64,000 nucleotides of DNA from Bacteroides fragilis (GCA_023664485.1 JAMPFK010000002.1:1-64000), one strand, 5' to 3'. Shown: positions 16,736-25,677, counted from the stretch's first letter. Notes: generated from the letters alone by a model not told the origin. Numbers and translations: made by a program.

Positions 16736-18758
16736 GAGACAAATGTGGAAAAGAGGAATGCTCGGTTTTTTGCTGGCGGGGATGTGTTTTCTGGCGGAGC
16801 CGGCGGGGATGCGGGTTTGGGCAGAGGATTTGCCGTTGCCGGAAGATGGGGCAGGACAGCCGGCCGCAGCAGCCAGCGACCAGAAGAATGCCGCAAAACA
16901 GAGCCTCCAGGGTCACATGCAGGATTTAAAGAAGCTGTATTCGCTGGACGAAACAGGCATGCTGAGGTTGGAAAGCGTGTATCAGACGGCAGTTGCGGAT
17001 ATCGACGGCAATGTAAGGACGGAAGCCGAGCTGGCCGATTATGTGGCGACAACGAAATCTGTGATGGAAAATGTCGCCTATGCGTATATCAGCAGTAAGA
17101 ATGATGCGTCAAGCAGCAGTTCGGACACTGCGGAATCCAATATCAAAACAGACGACCCCAACCGCATTATCAACGACGACGACAAAGGGGATGCGGATGC
17201 GGATCTGCTGTATTATATGCAGAGCCTTGAAGTGCGGTATCGTCTGGATGAAAAAATGATGGAAAACCTGCATAAGGTATTCGACAGCGCGGTTTATTAT
17301 ATTGCCAATACGGAAATGACCGTATCCGAGCTGGCGGCTTATGTCTCATCGACGAAAGGCAGTCTGGAAGCGGCGGCCGTTGCGAATGTGACGGTCACGA
17401 CGAGCGAATTCCTTCAGGTTGGCGATAACTGGTCAACGCCTACGGTAAGCTATGGGCAGCCGGTTTCTATTGTGCTGCCGATCATTAATTTCGGTACGGA
17501 GGAACTGAACGATCTGATCATCGAGCCGGCGACTTCGACCGTCGTAACGGAGTGGCCTTTTGTGCCGGATAAAACGGGCTATCTGCAGACAGAGCCCTAT
17601 ATACCGGGAAATAAGACCTATGAGGCGGCGATGCAGAACCGCCGGGAGTTTACTTTCCGGTTTACGGCGAGAGAAGATGTTATGAGCGGCTATTATCCGC
17701 TGAAATTCCATGTATGGTATACCAAATCCGGTATCCGCTGCGAGGAGCCTGCGGAAGTGACGGTCTATGTGCGGACGGTCGGCCGTCCGGGGAGCGGTAC
17801 GATAGGAGGCAGCGGCGAAGAAAACAGCGGCGCAAAGCCGAGGATTATCGTAACGGGTTTTGAAACGGATCCGTCCCAGGTCTATGCGGGCGATACCTTT
17901 ATGCTGAATATTCATGTAAAAAATACTTCCAAAGAGCTGGCCGTTACCAATCTGCTGTTCGATTTACAGGCGGCTGTGGAAGGCGAGGATAAAACGAATA
18001 CCTATGTGGCCTTTTTACCGACCTCCGGCTCCAGCTCGATTTATATGGATAAAATTTCACCGGATACGGATGCGGTCATTGAGATCGAAATGACGGCGAA
18101 GGCGGATCTGGCGCAGAAGCCTTATGTGCTCGATGTGAATATGAAATATGATGCGGGTTCGATGTTCGATCTGACCGATACGGCGAGCGTATCCATTCCG
18201 ATCAATCAGGAGAGCCGTTTTGACATCAGTACGCCGGAAGTCGTGCCGGAGGATATCACGGTCGGTTCGCAGTCGAACGTCATGTTCAGCATTTATAATA
18301 CGGGTAAGACGACACTGTATAACGTGCAGGTGAAGCTTCACGCGGATTCCGTTGAGGAAACGACGGCATTCGTAGGAAATCTTGCGTCCGGCGCGACCGG
18401 AAACGTGGACGTCATGGTGACGGGGGCGAGCGCGACGATGGATGACGGTACGATCGATGTGGATATTTCCTATGAGGATAATGCGGGTAATGTGACGACG
18501 GAAACAAAGACGATCACGCTCTATGTTTCGGAAGAGTTTTTTGAAGAATATATTCCGGATGATATGATGGTGGACATGGGAGAAGGAGAAATGGGAGAAG
18601 AGTCCCATAAGGGACGGACCATTGCGATCATCGTCGTCGTTCTGCTTGCAGCGGCGGGAATCGGAATTTTTGCGGCCGTGCGTCTGCGGAAAAAGAAAAA
18701 AGAGGCGGCTCTGCTGGCGGACGATCTGGCGTCGATAGATGATGATAAGAACGTTTAA
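16728..18758 (+). CDS. Membrane-anchored extracellular protein of a MacB-type ABC system
   Basis: 676 residues. N-terminal signal peptide (hydrophobic about residues 10-30, ending in an Ala-X-Ala-like site), two related helical segments (about residues 64-120 and 163-220, both containing LDE and AxLADYV/ELAAYV motifs), a Gly/Ser linker, three or four beta-sandwich repeats of the CARDB/NEW3 kind, and a single C-terminal membrane segment (about 625-650) followed by a Lys/Arg stop-transfer. It takes the place where Gram-negative MacB systems have the MacA adaptor, but is not an HlyD-type protein. It is coupled to the ATPase gene by an 8-bp overlap. Confidence 0.8.
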   Translation: MGKRQMWKRGMLGFLLAGMCFLAEPAGMRVWAEDLPLPEDGAGQPAAAASDQKNAAKQSLQGHMQDLKKLYSLDETGMLRLESVYQTAVADIDGNVRTEAELADYVATTKSVMENVAYAYISSKNDASSSSSDTAESNIKTDDPNRIINDDDKGDADADLLYYMQSLEVRYRLDEKMMENLHKVFDSAVYYIANTEMTVSELAAYVSSTKGSLEAAAVANVTVTTSEFLQVGDNWSTPTVSYGQPVSIVLPIINFGTEELNDLIIEPATSTVVTEWPFVPDKTGYLQTEPYIPGNKTYEAAMQNRREFTFRFTAREDVMSGYYPLKFHVWYTKSGIRCEEPAEVTVYVRTVGRPGSGTIGGSGEENSGAKPRIIVTGFETDPSQVYAGDTFMLNIHVKNTSKELAVTNLLFDLQAAVEGEDKTNTYVAFLPTSGSSSIYMDKISPDTDAVIEIEMTAKADLAQKPYVLDVNMKYDAGSMFDLTDTASVSIPINQESRFDISTPEVVPEDITVGSQSNVMFSIYNTGKTTLYNVQVKLHADSVEETTAFVGNLASGATGNVDVMVTGASATMDDGTIDVDISYEDNAGNVTTETKTITLYVSEEFFEEYIPDDMMVDMGEGEMGEESHKGRTIAIIVVVLLAAAGIGIFAAVRLRKKKKEAALLADDLASIDDDKNV

Positions 18759-18837
18759 CTCTGATAATAAGGACAGGAACTAAATGCTGTATCTGCGGCC
18801 CGGCGGCCGCAGACAGAGAGAAAGGCATGGTTTTAAT

Positions 18838-20202
18838 ATGAAATTCCCTGATTTACTGCGTATGAGCAGCAGTAACCTCTGGAAAAGGAAGGTCAGGACA
18901 GTTTTGACGGTGCTCGGCGTTGTCATCGGCGTCGCCTCTATCGTCGTTATGATATCTCTCGGACTCGGCCTTAGCCGCTCCCTGATGGAGCAGTACGAGT
19001 CCTATGGAAGCCTGACGGAGATTACGGTGTACGAGCCCTATTCTTATGACGGAAACGACAAGGATGTCAAACGGCTGGACGATGAACTGATCAGAACGAT
19101 TGAGGGTATGGAGCATGTGGACGCGGTCTATCCGGTTCTTCAGATGTCCGCTATAGCGCGGTACGGCGGCTATGAAAATTACCTGATGCTGCGGGCGATG
19201 CCGCCGGAGGCGATTGCAAATCTCGGCATTACCGTGGGCGAAGGGAACCTTCCGTCCAAAAGCGATGACGAACTGAAATTTTTTTACGGCTATCAGGTCA
19301 TACAGGATTTTACCAATGCCAGGACGGGCGCGGGCTATTGGCAGACGGGCGAGCTGCCGGATATCGATATGATGAACGATCCGATTTTTATTATTTTCGA
19401 TACGAGCGCTTACTGGCAGTCCCAGTCGCCGCAGAGCGGAGAAGGACAGTCGGTAAAGCCGCCTAAGAAATACCTGATCGGGGCATGCGGGGTTCAGAAA
19501 ACGCCGCCGGAAAACGAGTATGAAATGTACAGCTGGTATACCTTCTGCGATATCGACAAACTGATTCCGGAGCTGCAGAAGGTCTTTAAGAACAAAGTGA
19601 TTCCCGGCCAGCCGTCAACGAAGACGGGAAAGCCGTATAAAGAGATTTTTTATAACCAGCTGACGGTCAGCGTGGACGAGATGGATAACGTTACCGATAT
19701 ACAGACGCAGATTACCGAGATGGGGTATGAGGCGAGCAGCAACGCGGAGTGGATAGAGTCCGAACAAAAGACCATGGGCTATGTACAGGCGGTGCTCGGC
19801 GGCATCGGCGCGGTGTCTTTGTTTGTAGCGGCGATCGGCATTACCAATACGATGATGATGTCCATTTATGAGCGGACAAAGGAAATCGGCGTTATGAAGG
19901 TGCTCGGCTGCGACCTTCGAAATATCCGTTCCCTGTTCCTGCTGGAGGCGGGGTTTATCGGTTTTATCGGCGGCGTTATCGGACTAGTTTTGAGCTATAC
20001 GCTCTCTGCGGTCATCAATAAGCTTGCGGCAGGGGCGGAAGGAATGATGATGGGAGCGGAAGCGGTTTCCATTTCCTATATCCCGGTCTGGCTGGCGCTG
20101 CTTTCGCTGGTATTTGCCGTTATGGTCGGCATGGTGGCCGGATTTTTCCCGGCGCTGCGGGCGATGAAATTGAGTCCGCTGGCGGCGATTCATACGGAAT
20201 GA
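18838..20202 (+). CDS. ABC transporter permease, MacB/FtsX family
   Basis: 454 residues from the ATG at 18838. One membrane segment near the N-terminus (VLTVLGVVIGVASIVVM), a large extracellular MacB periplasmic-core-like domain, then three C-terminal membrane segments including the FtsX-type TKEIGVMKVLG loop. I reject the upstream in-frame ATG at 18784 because it precedes the AAAGG site. The start shows the AAAGGCATGGT arrangement: a four-codon mini-ORF from 18827 ends in a TGA overlapping this ATG. It is the last gene of the three-gene system. Confidence 0.9.
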   Translation: MKFPDLLRMSSSNLWKRKVRTVLTVLGVVIGVASIVVMISLGLGLSRSLMEQYESYGSLTEITVYEPYSYDGNDKDVKRLDDELIRTIEGMEHVDAVYPVLQMSAIARYGGYENYLMLRAMPPEAIANLGITVGEGNLPSKSDDELKFFYGYQVIQDFTNARTGAGYWQTGELPDIDMMNDPIFIIFDTSAYWQSQSPQSGEGQSVKPPKKYLIGACGVQKTPPENEYEMYSWYTFCDIDKLIPELQKVFKNKVIPGQPSTKTGKPYKEIFYNQLTVSVDEMDNVTDIQTQITEMGYEASSNAEWIESEQKTMGYVQAVLGGIGAVSLFVAAIGITNTMMMSIYERTKEIGVMKVLGCDLRNIRSLFLLEAGFIGFIGGVIGLVLSYTLSAVINKLAAGAEGMMMGAEAVSISYIPVWLALLSLVFAVMVGMVAGFFPALRAMKLSPLAAIHTE

Positions 20203-20308
20203 CAGTATGCGTTTGGACGAAAAAGTTAGAATATCTGACGCTTGTCGGAAACTGAAAAGGTATAAAAACAGCTGAAAAAGGATTTCTGTGTCTGTAAAGA
20301 AAAAACAC

Positions 20309-20337
20309 TTGACACCCCCGCTCCTGTATAGTAAAAT
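20309..20337 (+). promoter_or_regulatory. Promoter of the ylxM-ffh-rpsP cluster
   Basis: TTGACA at 20309-20314, a 17-base spacer, then TAAAAT at 20332-20337. The ylxM start codon is 44 bp downstream. Confidence 0.75.
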
Positions 20338-20381
20338 AGCAAGGGTCAGGCAGTAGAAAATAATCCGATAGGAGAAGAATC

Positions 20382-20735
20382 ATGGAAAAAATCGTAGAAC
20401 AGGGGTTGTTGTATGATTTTTATGGTGAATTGCTGACAGAGCACCAGAGACAGATTTATGAAGGAATCGTATATGAGAATCTTTCCCTGAGCGAAATTGC
20501 GATTGAGCAGGGAATCAGCCGGCAGGGCGTGCATGATATCGTAAAACGCTGTGATAAGGCGTTATTGGAGTATGAGAAGAAGTTAAAGCTTGTCGCCAGA
20601 TTCAGGAAGATTAAAGAACAGATTCAGCAAATAGACGATTTGTCCAGACATTATGAGCAGAATGAGGCAGGCGATAAGGCGGTATACTGCCGGAAGCTGA
20701 GGCAGTTATCGGCGGAAATTCTGGAAACGTTATAG
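20382..20735 (+). CDS. ylxM: YlxM/p13-like DNA-binding protein (UPF0122)
   Basis: 117 residues, all helical, with a helix-turn-helix of sigma region 4 type (LSLSEIAIEQGISRQGVHDIV, shown here only as positions about 40-60). The YlxM family is almost always encoded directly before ffh and is thought to modulate the signal recognition particle pathway. AGGAG lies 7 bases before the ATG. It is 17 bp upstream of ffh and read from the promoter at 20309. Confidence 0.92.
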   Translation: MEKIVEQGLLYDFYGELLTEHQRQIYEGIVYENLSLSEIAIEQGISRQGVHDIVKRCDKALLEYEKKLKLVARFRKIKEQIQQIDDLSRHYEQNEAGDKAVYCRKLRQLSAEILETL

Positions 20736-20752
20736 AAAGATTGGAGTCATGT

Positions 20753-22111
20753 ATGGCATTTGAAAGTTTGACGGATAAGCTGCAGAATGTATTTAAAAAT
20801 TTGAGGAGTAAAGGCCGTTTAACAGAAGAAGATGTCAAAATTGCATTAAAAGAAGTCAAAATGGCTTTGCTGGAGGCGGATGTCAACTTCAAAGTCGTGA
20901 AGCAGTTCGTGAAATCCGTAGAAGAGCGGGCTGTCGGGCAGGATGTTTTAAACGGCCTGAATCCCGGCCAGATGGTCATTAAAATTGTGAACGAAGAGAT
21001 GATCAGCCTGATGGGATCCGATACGACGGAAATCCGGATGCAGCCCGGCAAGGCGATTACCGTCATCATGATGTGCGGTTTACAGGGCGCCGGCAAGACG
21101 ACGACGACGGCGAAGATAGCGGGTAAGCTGAAGTTAAAAGGGAAAAAACCGCTGCTCGTTGCCTGTGATGTCTACAGGCCGGCGGCAATCAGACAGCTGC
21201 AGATAAATGGAGAGAAGCAGCAGGCAGATGTTTTTTCGCTGGGGGAGCATCATAAACCGGTGGATATCGCGAAAGCGGCATTGGAACATGCGAAGAAGGA
21301 AGGCCATAATGTAGTGATTCTCGATACTGCGGGCCGTCTGCATATCGATGAAGAGATGATGGCGGAGCTGCAGGAAATCAAGGCCAATGTGGAGGTGCAC
21401 CAGACGCTTCTCGTCGTGGATGCGATGACTGGTCAGGATGCGGTCAATGTTGCGAAGGATTTCGATGACAAAGTGGGTATCGACGGCGTGATTCTGTCTA
21501 AAATGGACGGCGATTCCAGAGGCGGCGCCGCTTTATCGATTAAAGCTGTGACGGGCAGGCCCGTTCTGTATGTCGGCATGGGCGAAAAGCTTTCCGATCT
21601 GGAGCAGTTCTATCCGGATCGTATGGCCAACCGCATTCTGGGTATGGGCGATGTGCTCACCCTGATCGAGAAGGCCCAGCAGAATATCGATATCGACGAA
21701 GAAAAAGAAAAGCAGATGGCGGCCCGGATGAAAAAGGGCAGATTCGATTTTGAAGACTATCTGGAAAGCATGAAGCAGATGCGGAACATGGGCGGCATTT
21801 CCAGTATTCTGGGAATGCTCGGCTTAGGAAAACAGATGGGCGATATCGAGGGTATGATAGATGAAAAGCAGATGAACCGGATGGAAGCGATCGTTCTCAG
21901 CATGACACCGCAGGAACGGCAGAACCCGAAGCTTTTAAATCCGAGCAGGAAACATCGGATCGCCAGGGGAGCCGGCGTGGATATCAGCGTGGTAAACAGG
22001 TTCATCAAGCAGTTCGAGCAGTCACAGAAACTGATGAAGCAGATGCCGGGAATGGCCGGCGGAAAAAGAGGACGCGGAATGTTTGGCGGTATGGGAAAAC
22101 TCCCTTTTTAG
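20753..22111 (+). CDS. ffh: Signal recognition particle protein Ffh
   Basis: 452 residues: helical N domain (1-90), GTPase G domain with P-loop GLQGAGKT (109-116), DVYRPAAIRQL, DTAGRLHID, SKMDGDSRGGA, and a Met-rich M domain from about residue 325 ending in a Gly/Met/Lys tail. It binds SRP RNA and signal sequences and targets membrane proteins to FtsY. I use the ATG at 20753 because GGAG sits 6 bases upstream; a TTG four codons earlier overlaps that site. Confidence 0.97.
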   Translation: MAFESLTDKLQNVFKNLRSKGRLTEEDVKIALKEVKMALLEADVNFKVVKQFVKSVEERAVGQDVLNGLNPGQMVIKIVNEEMISLMGSDTTEIRMQPGKAITVIMMCGLQGAGKTTTTAKIAGKLKLKGKKPLLVACDVYRPAAIRQLQINGEKQQADVFSLGEHHKPVDIAKAALEHAKKEGHNVVILDTAGRLHIDEEMMAELQEIKANVEVHQTLLVVDAMTGQDAVNVAKDFDDKVGIDGVILSKMDGDSRGGAALSIKAVTGRPVLYVGMGEKLSDLEQFYPDRMANRILGMGDVLTLIEKAQQNIDIDEEKEKQMAARMKKGRFDFEDYLESMKQMRNMGGISSILGMLGLGKQMGDIEGMIDEKQMNRMEAIVLSMTPQERQNPKLLNPSRKHRIARGAGVDISVVNRFIKQFEQSQKLMKQMPGMAGGKRGRGMFGGMGKLPF

Positions 22112-22157
22112 GGATTTTCAAATATAATCATATAATTTTTACAATGGAGGCAGAAAA

Positions 22158-22400
22158 ATGGCAGTTAAAATCAGATTAAGAAGAATGGGAAAGAAGAAAA
22201 CTCCTTTTTACAGAATTGTAGTTGCGGATTCCAGATCTCCGAGAGACGGAAGATGTATCGCAGAAATCGGGACTTATGATCCCAACACAGATCCGAGCAC
22301 CTACAAGCTGGATGAGGAAGCGGCTAAAAAATGGATCGCAGACGGTGCACAGCCTACGGAAGTTGTTAATAAGATTTTCAGGAATGCAGGGATTATTTAA
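22158..22400 (+). CDS. rpsP: 30S ribosomal protein S16
   Basis: 80 residues, matching bS16 from end to end: MAVKIRLRRMG start, KKTPFYRIVVADSR, IAEIGTYDP and the late GAQPT segment. Structural protein of the small ribosomal subunit. GGAGG lies 8 bases before the ATG. Fourth position in the conserved ylxM-ffh-rpsP-khpA-rimM-trmD order. Confidence 0.98.
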   Translation: MAVKIRLRRMGKKKTPFYRIVVADSRSPRDGRCIAEIGTYDPNTDPSTYKLDEEAAKKWIADGAQPTEVVNKIFRNAGII

Positions 22401-22444
22401 TTGTAAAAGAGGGAACCTGTTTATTGTACTTCTGGAGGTAAATT

Positions 22445-22672
22445 ATGAAGGAATTGGTTGAAGTCATTGCAAAGTCACTCGTGGATAATCCGGATGAGGT
22501 CGTTGTAACACAGAAGGAAGATGGAAAAAATATTACCATAGAGCTTCATGTTGCCGCGTCCGATATGGGCAAGGTCATAGGGAAGCAGGGACGAATTGCC
22601 AAAGCGATCCGTTCGGTCGTAAAAGCGGCATCATCTAAAGAGAACAAAAGAGTGGATGTAGAAATTATTTAA
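22445..22672 (+). CDS. khpA: RNA-binding protein KhpA (KH domain, UPF0109)
   Basis: 75 residues forming one KH domain with the GKVIGKQGR loop (about 39-47), the RNA-contacting GxxG motif. In Streptococcus and Lactobacillus KhpA pairs with KhpB and affects cell division and mRNA stability. TGGAGG lies 6 bases before the ATG. Followed by a hairpin terminator before rimM. Confidence 0.94.
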   Translation: MKELVEVIAKSLVDNPDEVVVTQKEDGKNITIELHVAASDMGKVIGKQGRIAKAIRSVVKAASSKENKRVDVEII

Positions 22673-22678
22673 AGTCCG

Positions 22679-22712
22679 ACAGCCTCACGGAGTTTTCGTG
22701 AGGCTGTTTTAT
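22679..22712 (+). terminator. Intrinsic terminator between khpA and rimM
   Basis: The 11-bp stem ACAGCCTCACG (22679-22689) pairs with CGTGAGGCTGT (22697-22707) and is followed by TTTT. It would lower expression of rimM and trmD relative to the ribosomal protein gene. Confidence 0.8.
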
Positions 22713-22747
22713 CTGCGGACGGATCGAAGAAAGGTATAACGACAGCT

Positions 22748-23257
22748 ATGATATCAGAATTTCAGGTCGGTGTGATCACACAGACGCATGGAATCCGGGG
22801 AGAAGTAAAGGTTTTTCCGACAACGGACGATGTGAACCGTTTTAAGAAATTAAAAGAGGTTATTTTGGAAACGGACAAAGAACGTCTGACGCTGACTGTT
22901 GAAGGCGTCAAATTTTTTAAGCAATATGCAATTTTGAAATTTAAAGATTATGATTCTATTAACGATATGGAAAGGTATAAAGGCGCCAGGCTGCTCGTGC
23001 CGCGGGAAAAGGCAGTAAAGCTGCAGAAGAATGAATATTTTGTGGCGGATCTGCTCGGAATGCGGGTTGTTACGGAGGACGGCGTTCTTTTTGGCAGATT
23101 AAAGAATGTATTGGAGACCGGCGCAAACGATGTTTACGTCGTGGAAACGCCGGAAAAGAAAGAAGTGCTGCTTCCGGCGATTAAAGAATGCGTCCTGCGG
23201 ATCGATATGGAGAAAGAGGTTATTACGGTGCATATTATGGATGGCCTGCTGGACTAG
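22748..23257 (+). CDS. rimM: Ribosome maturation factor RimM
   Basis: 169 residues: N-terminal RimM barrel with GVITQTHGIRGEVKV (residues 8-22) and a C-terminal PRC-barrel with YFVADLLG and the VLLPAIKECV segment. Helps assemble the 30S head around S19. The ribosome site is weak. Lies after a terminator and 24 bp before trmD, its usual partner. Confidence 0.95.
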   Translation: MISEFQVGVITQTHGIRGEVKVFPTTDDVNRFKKLKEVILETDKERLTLTVEGVKFFKQYAILKFKDYDSINDMERYKGARLLVPREKAVKLQKNEYFVADLLGMRVVTEDGVLFGRLKNVLETGANDVYVVETPEKKEVLLPAIKECVLRIDMEKEVITVHIMDGLLD

Positions 23258-23281
23258 ACCGGACGGCGGATAGGAGACAAG

Positions 23282-23989
23282 ATGGTGAACTTTCATGTGT
23301 TGACGCTTTTTCCGGAAATGGTCATGCAGGGACTGAATACCAGTATATTAGGCAGGGCCGTCCAGAGAGAGCATATTTCGATAGAAGCCGTCAATATCAG
23401 AGATTATACGACGGATAAGCATGGTAAAGTGGATGATTATACTTACGGGGGCGGCGCGGGGATGCTGATGCAGGCACAGCCCGTTTATGACGCTTATCTG
23501 TCGGTAGCCGGAAAAATGAAAGAAAAGGCCAGGGTAATCTATGTGACGCCTCAGGGGCAGACCTTTCGGCAGGAAATGGCAAAGGAGCTGGCGGGGGAAG
23601 AAGAACTGGTATTTCTTTGCGGGCATTATGAGGGTATTGACGAGCGCGTCCTGGAGGAAATCGTAACAGATTATGTCTCTATCGGCGATTATGTGCTGAC
23701 CGGGGGCGAGCTTCCGGCGATGGTGATGATAGACGCTATCGCAAGGCTGGTTCCGGGCGTATTGCACAATGATGAATCGGCAATGACGGAATCCTTTCAT
23801 AATGATCTGCTGGAATATCCCCAGTATTCCCGGCCAGAGGTCTGGCGGGATAAAAGAGTGCCGGAAATCCTGCTTTCAGGAAATCATGCGAAGGTGGACG
23901 AATGGCGGCTTGCGCAGTCTGTCGAGCGCACGAAACGGCTGCGGCCGGACTTGTATGAGAAGTGGGCGGGGAGGCAGGTGCAACGATGA
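23282..23989 (+). CDS. trmD: tRNA (guanine-37-N1)-methyltransferase TrmD
   Basis: 235 residues with the trefoil-knot SAM site: YVTPQGQ, LCGHYEGIDERV, and SIGDYVLTGGELPA. Methylates G37 of tRNAs to prevent +1 frameshifting. ATAGGAG precedes the ATG. In most Firmicutes rplS (L19) comes next; here the following 336 bp hold an integrase remnant and then metA on the other strand. Confidence 0.97.
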   Translation: MVNFHVLTLFPEMVMQGLNTSILGRAVQREHISIEAVNIRDYTTDKHGKVDDYTYGGGAGMLMQAQPVYDAYLSVAGKMKEKARVIYVTPQGQTFRQEMAKELAGEEELVFLCGHYEGIDERVLEEIVTDYVSIGDYVLTGGELPAMVMIDAIARLVPGVLHNDESAMTESFHNDLLEYPQYSRPEVWRDKRVPEILLSGNHAKVDEWRLAQSVERTKRLRPDLYEKWAGRQVQR

Positions 23990-24040
23990 TAAATATACAC
24001 CAAAGTGTCTCATACGGCATTTTTAGTTGAAAGGTTGTAA

Positions 24041-24265
24041 AGTGGTGTAAAAGCAATTGTACGGCAGATAAATCTCACAAAGTCTTTTGATAATCAGTTT
24101 GAGATATTTAGCGGACATACGTTCCGTCACACTTTCGCCACAAGATGTTTTGAAAATGGTGTTGATGCAAAAGTAGTACAAAGTTATTTGGGCTTAATAT
24201 TTACTACACCATTTACTACGCCATTTTACACCATTACTACACCATTTTGCCGTGAAAATACATGA
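24041..24265 (+). pseudogene. Remnant of a tyrosine recombinase (phage/ICE integrase)
   Basis: An open frame of 74 codons lacking a start encodes the catalytic-core signature GHTFRHTFATR (the Arg-II box, around 24116-24150) followed by CFENGVDAKVVQSYLG. Normal integrases continue with a GH and a nucleophilic Tyr; here the frame runs straight into repeats and a stop, so the active site is lost. The segment is AT-rich relative to trmD and metA. It marks a former integrative element or its end. Confidence 0.8.
24203..24248. repeat. Short direct repeats at the end of the integrase remnant
   Basis: ACTACRCCATT occurs at 24203, 24215 and 24236, with a related TTTACACCATT in between. A roughly inverted version (AGTGGTGTAAA) lies at 24041-24051. 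Spaced repeats like these resemble the arm-type sites bound by integrases at element ends; that reading is inference. Confidence 0.55.
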
Positions 24266-24325
24266 AGTTATGTGAAGATTCATAAAAATCTAAAATTACT
24301 GCAAAGCAGCATAAATACCGGATTT

Positions 24326-25243
24326 TCATTCAATACTCCTGATATCATACGGCGTCGTCTGATACACATAATAGTTCAGCCAGTTGGAATACAGGAGCTG
24401 TCCGGTGGAGCGCCAGTTGACGATGGGAGCCTGGGAAGGGTCGTCGTTCGGGAAATAGTTGACCGGAATTTTGGGATTCAGCCCTTTTTCCAGATCCCGG
24501 TAATATTCTTTGGCCAGCGTATCCGTATCGTATTCCGGATGGCAGCTGACGAAAAAGTGGCGGCTGTCGGTGGTCTTGACGATCGTAACGCCTGCTTCGT
24601 CGGAAACGGCCATCAATTCTAATTCCGGCACCGTGGCGATTTTGGAAGCTTCGATTCCCATGGCGCGGGACTGCGGTGCGTAGAAAATATCGTCGAAACC
24701 GCGGAACAGCGGCGAGGTCTTTTTTAATACTTTATGGGCATAGACGCCGGAAAGTTTCTCAGGGTAATCAGTCCGTTCCAGGCCATAGAAATAGTAGAGG
24801 CCCGCGTAGGCGCCCCAGCAGAGGTGAAGCGTACAGTGCACATGAGTCTTTCCCCATTCCATAATGGTGCAGAGTTCCCTCCAGTAGGTAACATCTTCAA
24901 ATTTCACATAGTCGAGCGGTGCGCCGGTGATGATCATACCGTCGAATTTACGGTCCTTTACCTGGTCAAAGGTCGTATAGAAAGATTCCAGATGATTCGA
25001 GTCGGTGTGCTGCGGCGTATAGCTTACGGTCTGTAAAAATTCTACCGTTACCTGTAAAGGCGAATTGGAAAGCTTGCGCAGGAGTTGGGTTTCCGTGATG
25101 ACTTTGGTAGGCATCAGGTTTAAAATCAGCACATTCAGAGGACGGATATCCTGATGCAGTGCGCGGTATTCGGTCATGACGAAAATATTTTCTCCTTCCA
25201 GAGTCGTTCTGGCCGGAAGAGAATCCTTAATTTTAATAGGCAT
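24326..25243 (-). CDS. metA: Homoserine O-acyltransferase MetA
   Basis: 305 residues, numbering almost identical to E. coli MetA: catalytic Cys142 in LCWGAYAG, His235 and Glu237 in CHPEYD. Activates homoserine by acylation in methionine synthesis. Residue 111, known to steer acetyl (Glu) versus succinyl (Gly) donor use, is Asp here, so the donor is uncertain, acetyl-CoA being my guess. I start at 25243 because GGAG precedes that ATG; an ATG five codons earlier contains the site. Its own promoter is at 25280-25308. Confidence 0.94.
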   Translation of the reverse strand: MPIKIKDSLPARTTLEGENIFVMTEYRALHQDIRPLNVLILNLMPTKVITETQLLRKLSNSPLQVTVEFLQTVSYTPQHTDSNHLESFYTTFDQVKDRKFDGMIITGAPLDYVKFEDVTYWRELCTIMEWGKTHVHCTLHLCWGAYAGLYYFYGLERTDYPEKLSGVYAHKVLKKTSPLFRGFDDIFYAPQSRAMGIEASKIATVPELELMAVSDEAGVTIVKTTDSRHFFVSCHPEYDTDTLAKEYYRDLEKGLNPKIPVNYFPNDDPSQAPIVNWRSTGQLLYSNWLNYYVYQTTPYDIRSIE

Positions 25244-25279
25244 GATGATTTTCTCCATTCTGTATAATCGCTAAAAATA

Positions 25280-25308
25280 AAGATACCATAAATTAGCCCA
25301 ATCTGCAA
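25280..25308 (-). promoter_or_regulatory. Promoter for metA
   Basis: Minus strand TTGCAG (25303-25308), 17 bases, TATCTT (25280-25285). It stands back to back with the plus-strand promoter at 25311, the two -35 boxes being 2 bp apart. No SAM riboswitch or T-box fits in the short leader. Confidence 0.55.
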
Positions 25309-25310
25309 CC

Positions 25311-25339
25311 TTGCATAAATAAGGAAAAAGGGATATAAT
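25311..25339 (+). promoter_or_regulatory. Promoter for the 96-aa hypothetical gene
   Basis: TTGCAT at 25311-25316, a 17-base spacer, then TATAAT at 25334-25339; start codon 48 bp downstream. Confidence 0.75.
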
Positions 25340-25386
25340 AAAAATATATGATTTCAGACAGAAACTTACGAATGAGGTATTGAGAG

Positions 25387-25677
25387 ATGGAGACAGCATA
25401 TCAAAAAGTCAAAGTACACAATGAGCTGGAGTGGTGTCAGGTAACCGATTTGGGTATGAAAGAACGGATTGAAAAGCTTTTGCTGAAGAACAGAGTATCT
25501 TATTATGTAAAGTGGGAAAAGCCAGGATTCTTTTCCAGAGACAAATTCGGGACCTGCATTTTCTGTGTCAACCAGCTGCAGAAAGAAACGGCGGAAGAGG
25601 CAATCCAGTCGCTTGTAGAGGAAGAGAAAGAGAAAATCAAATTTATCAACCGTAAATTAAATAACAACTTTTATTAG
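25387..25677 (+). CDS. Conserved-looking small protein, 96 aa, function unknown
   Basis: 96 residues, no signal or membrane segment. The pattern of a helix (KERIEKLLLKN), two strands (RVSYYVKW and CIFCVNQ) and a second helix (EEAIQSLVEEE) suggests a small ferredoxin-like alpha/beta fold, somewhat like DUF2007 proteins, but I do not recognise the family. Transcribed from the promoter at 25311 and followed after 8 bp by a 28-residue ORF and a terminator. Confidence 0.75.
   Translation: METAYQKVKVHNELEWCQVTDLGMKERIEKLLLKNRVSYYVKWEKPGFFSRDKFGTCIFCVNQLQKETAEEAIQSLVEEEKEKIKFINRKLNNNFY

Noticed and set aside
25244..25386. SAM riboswitch for metA
   Set aside because: Divergent promoters occupy the gap and the metA leader is only a few tens of bases.
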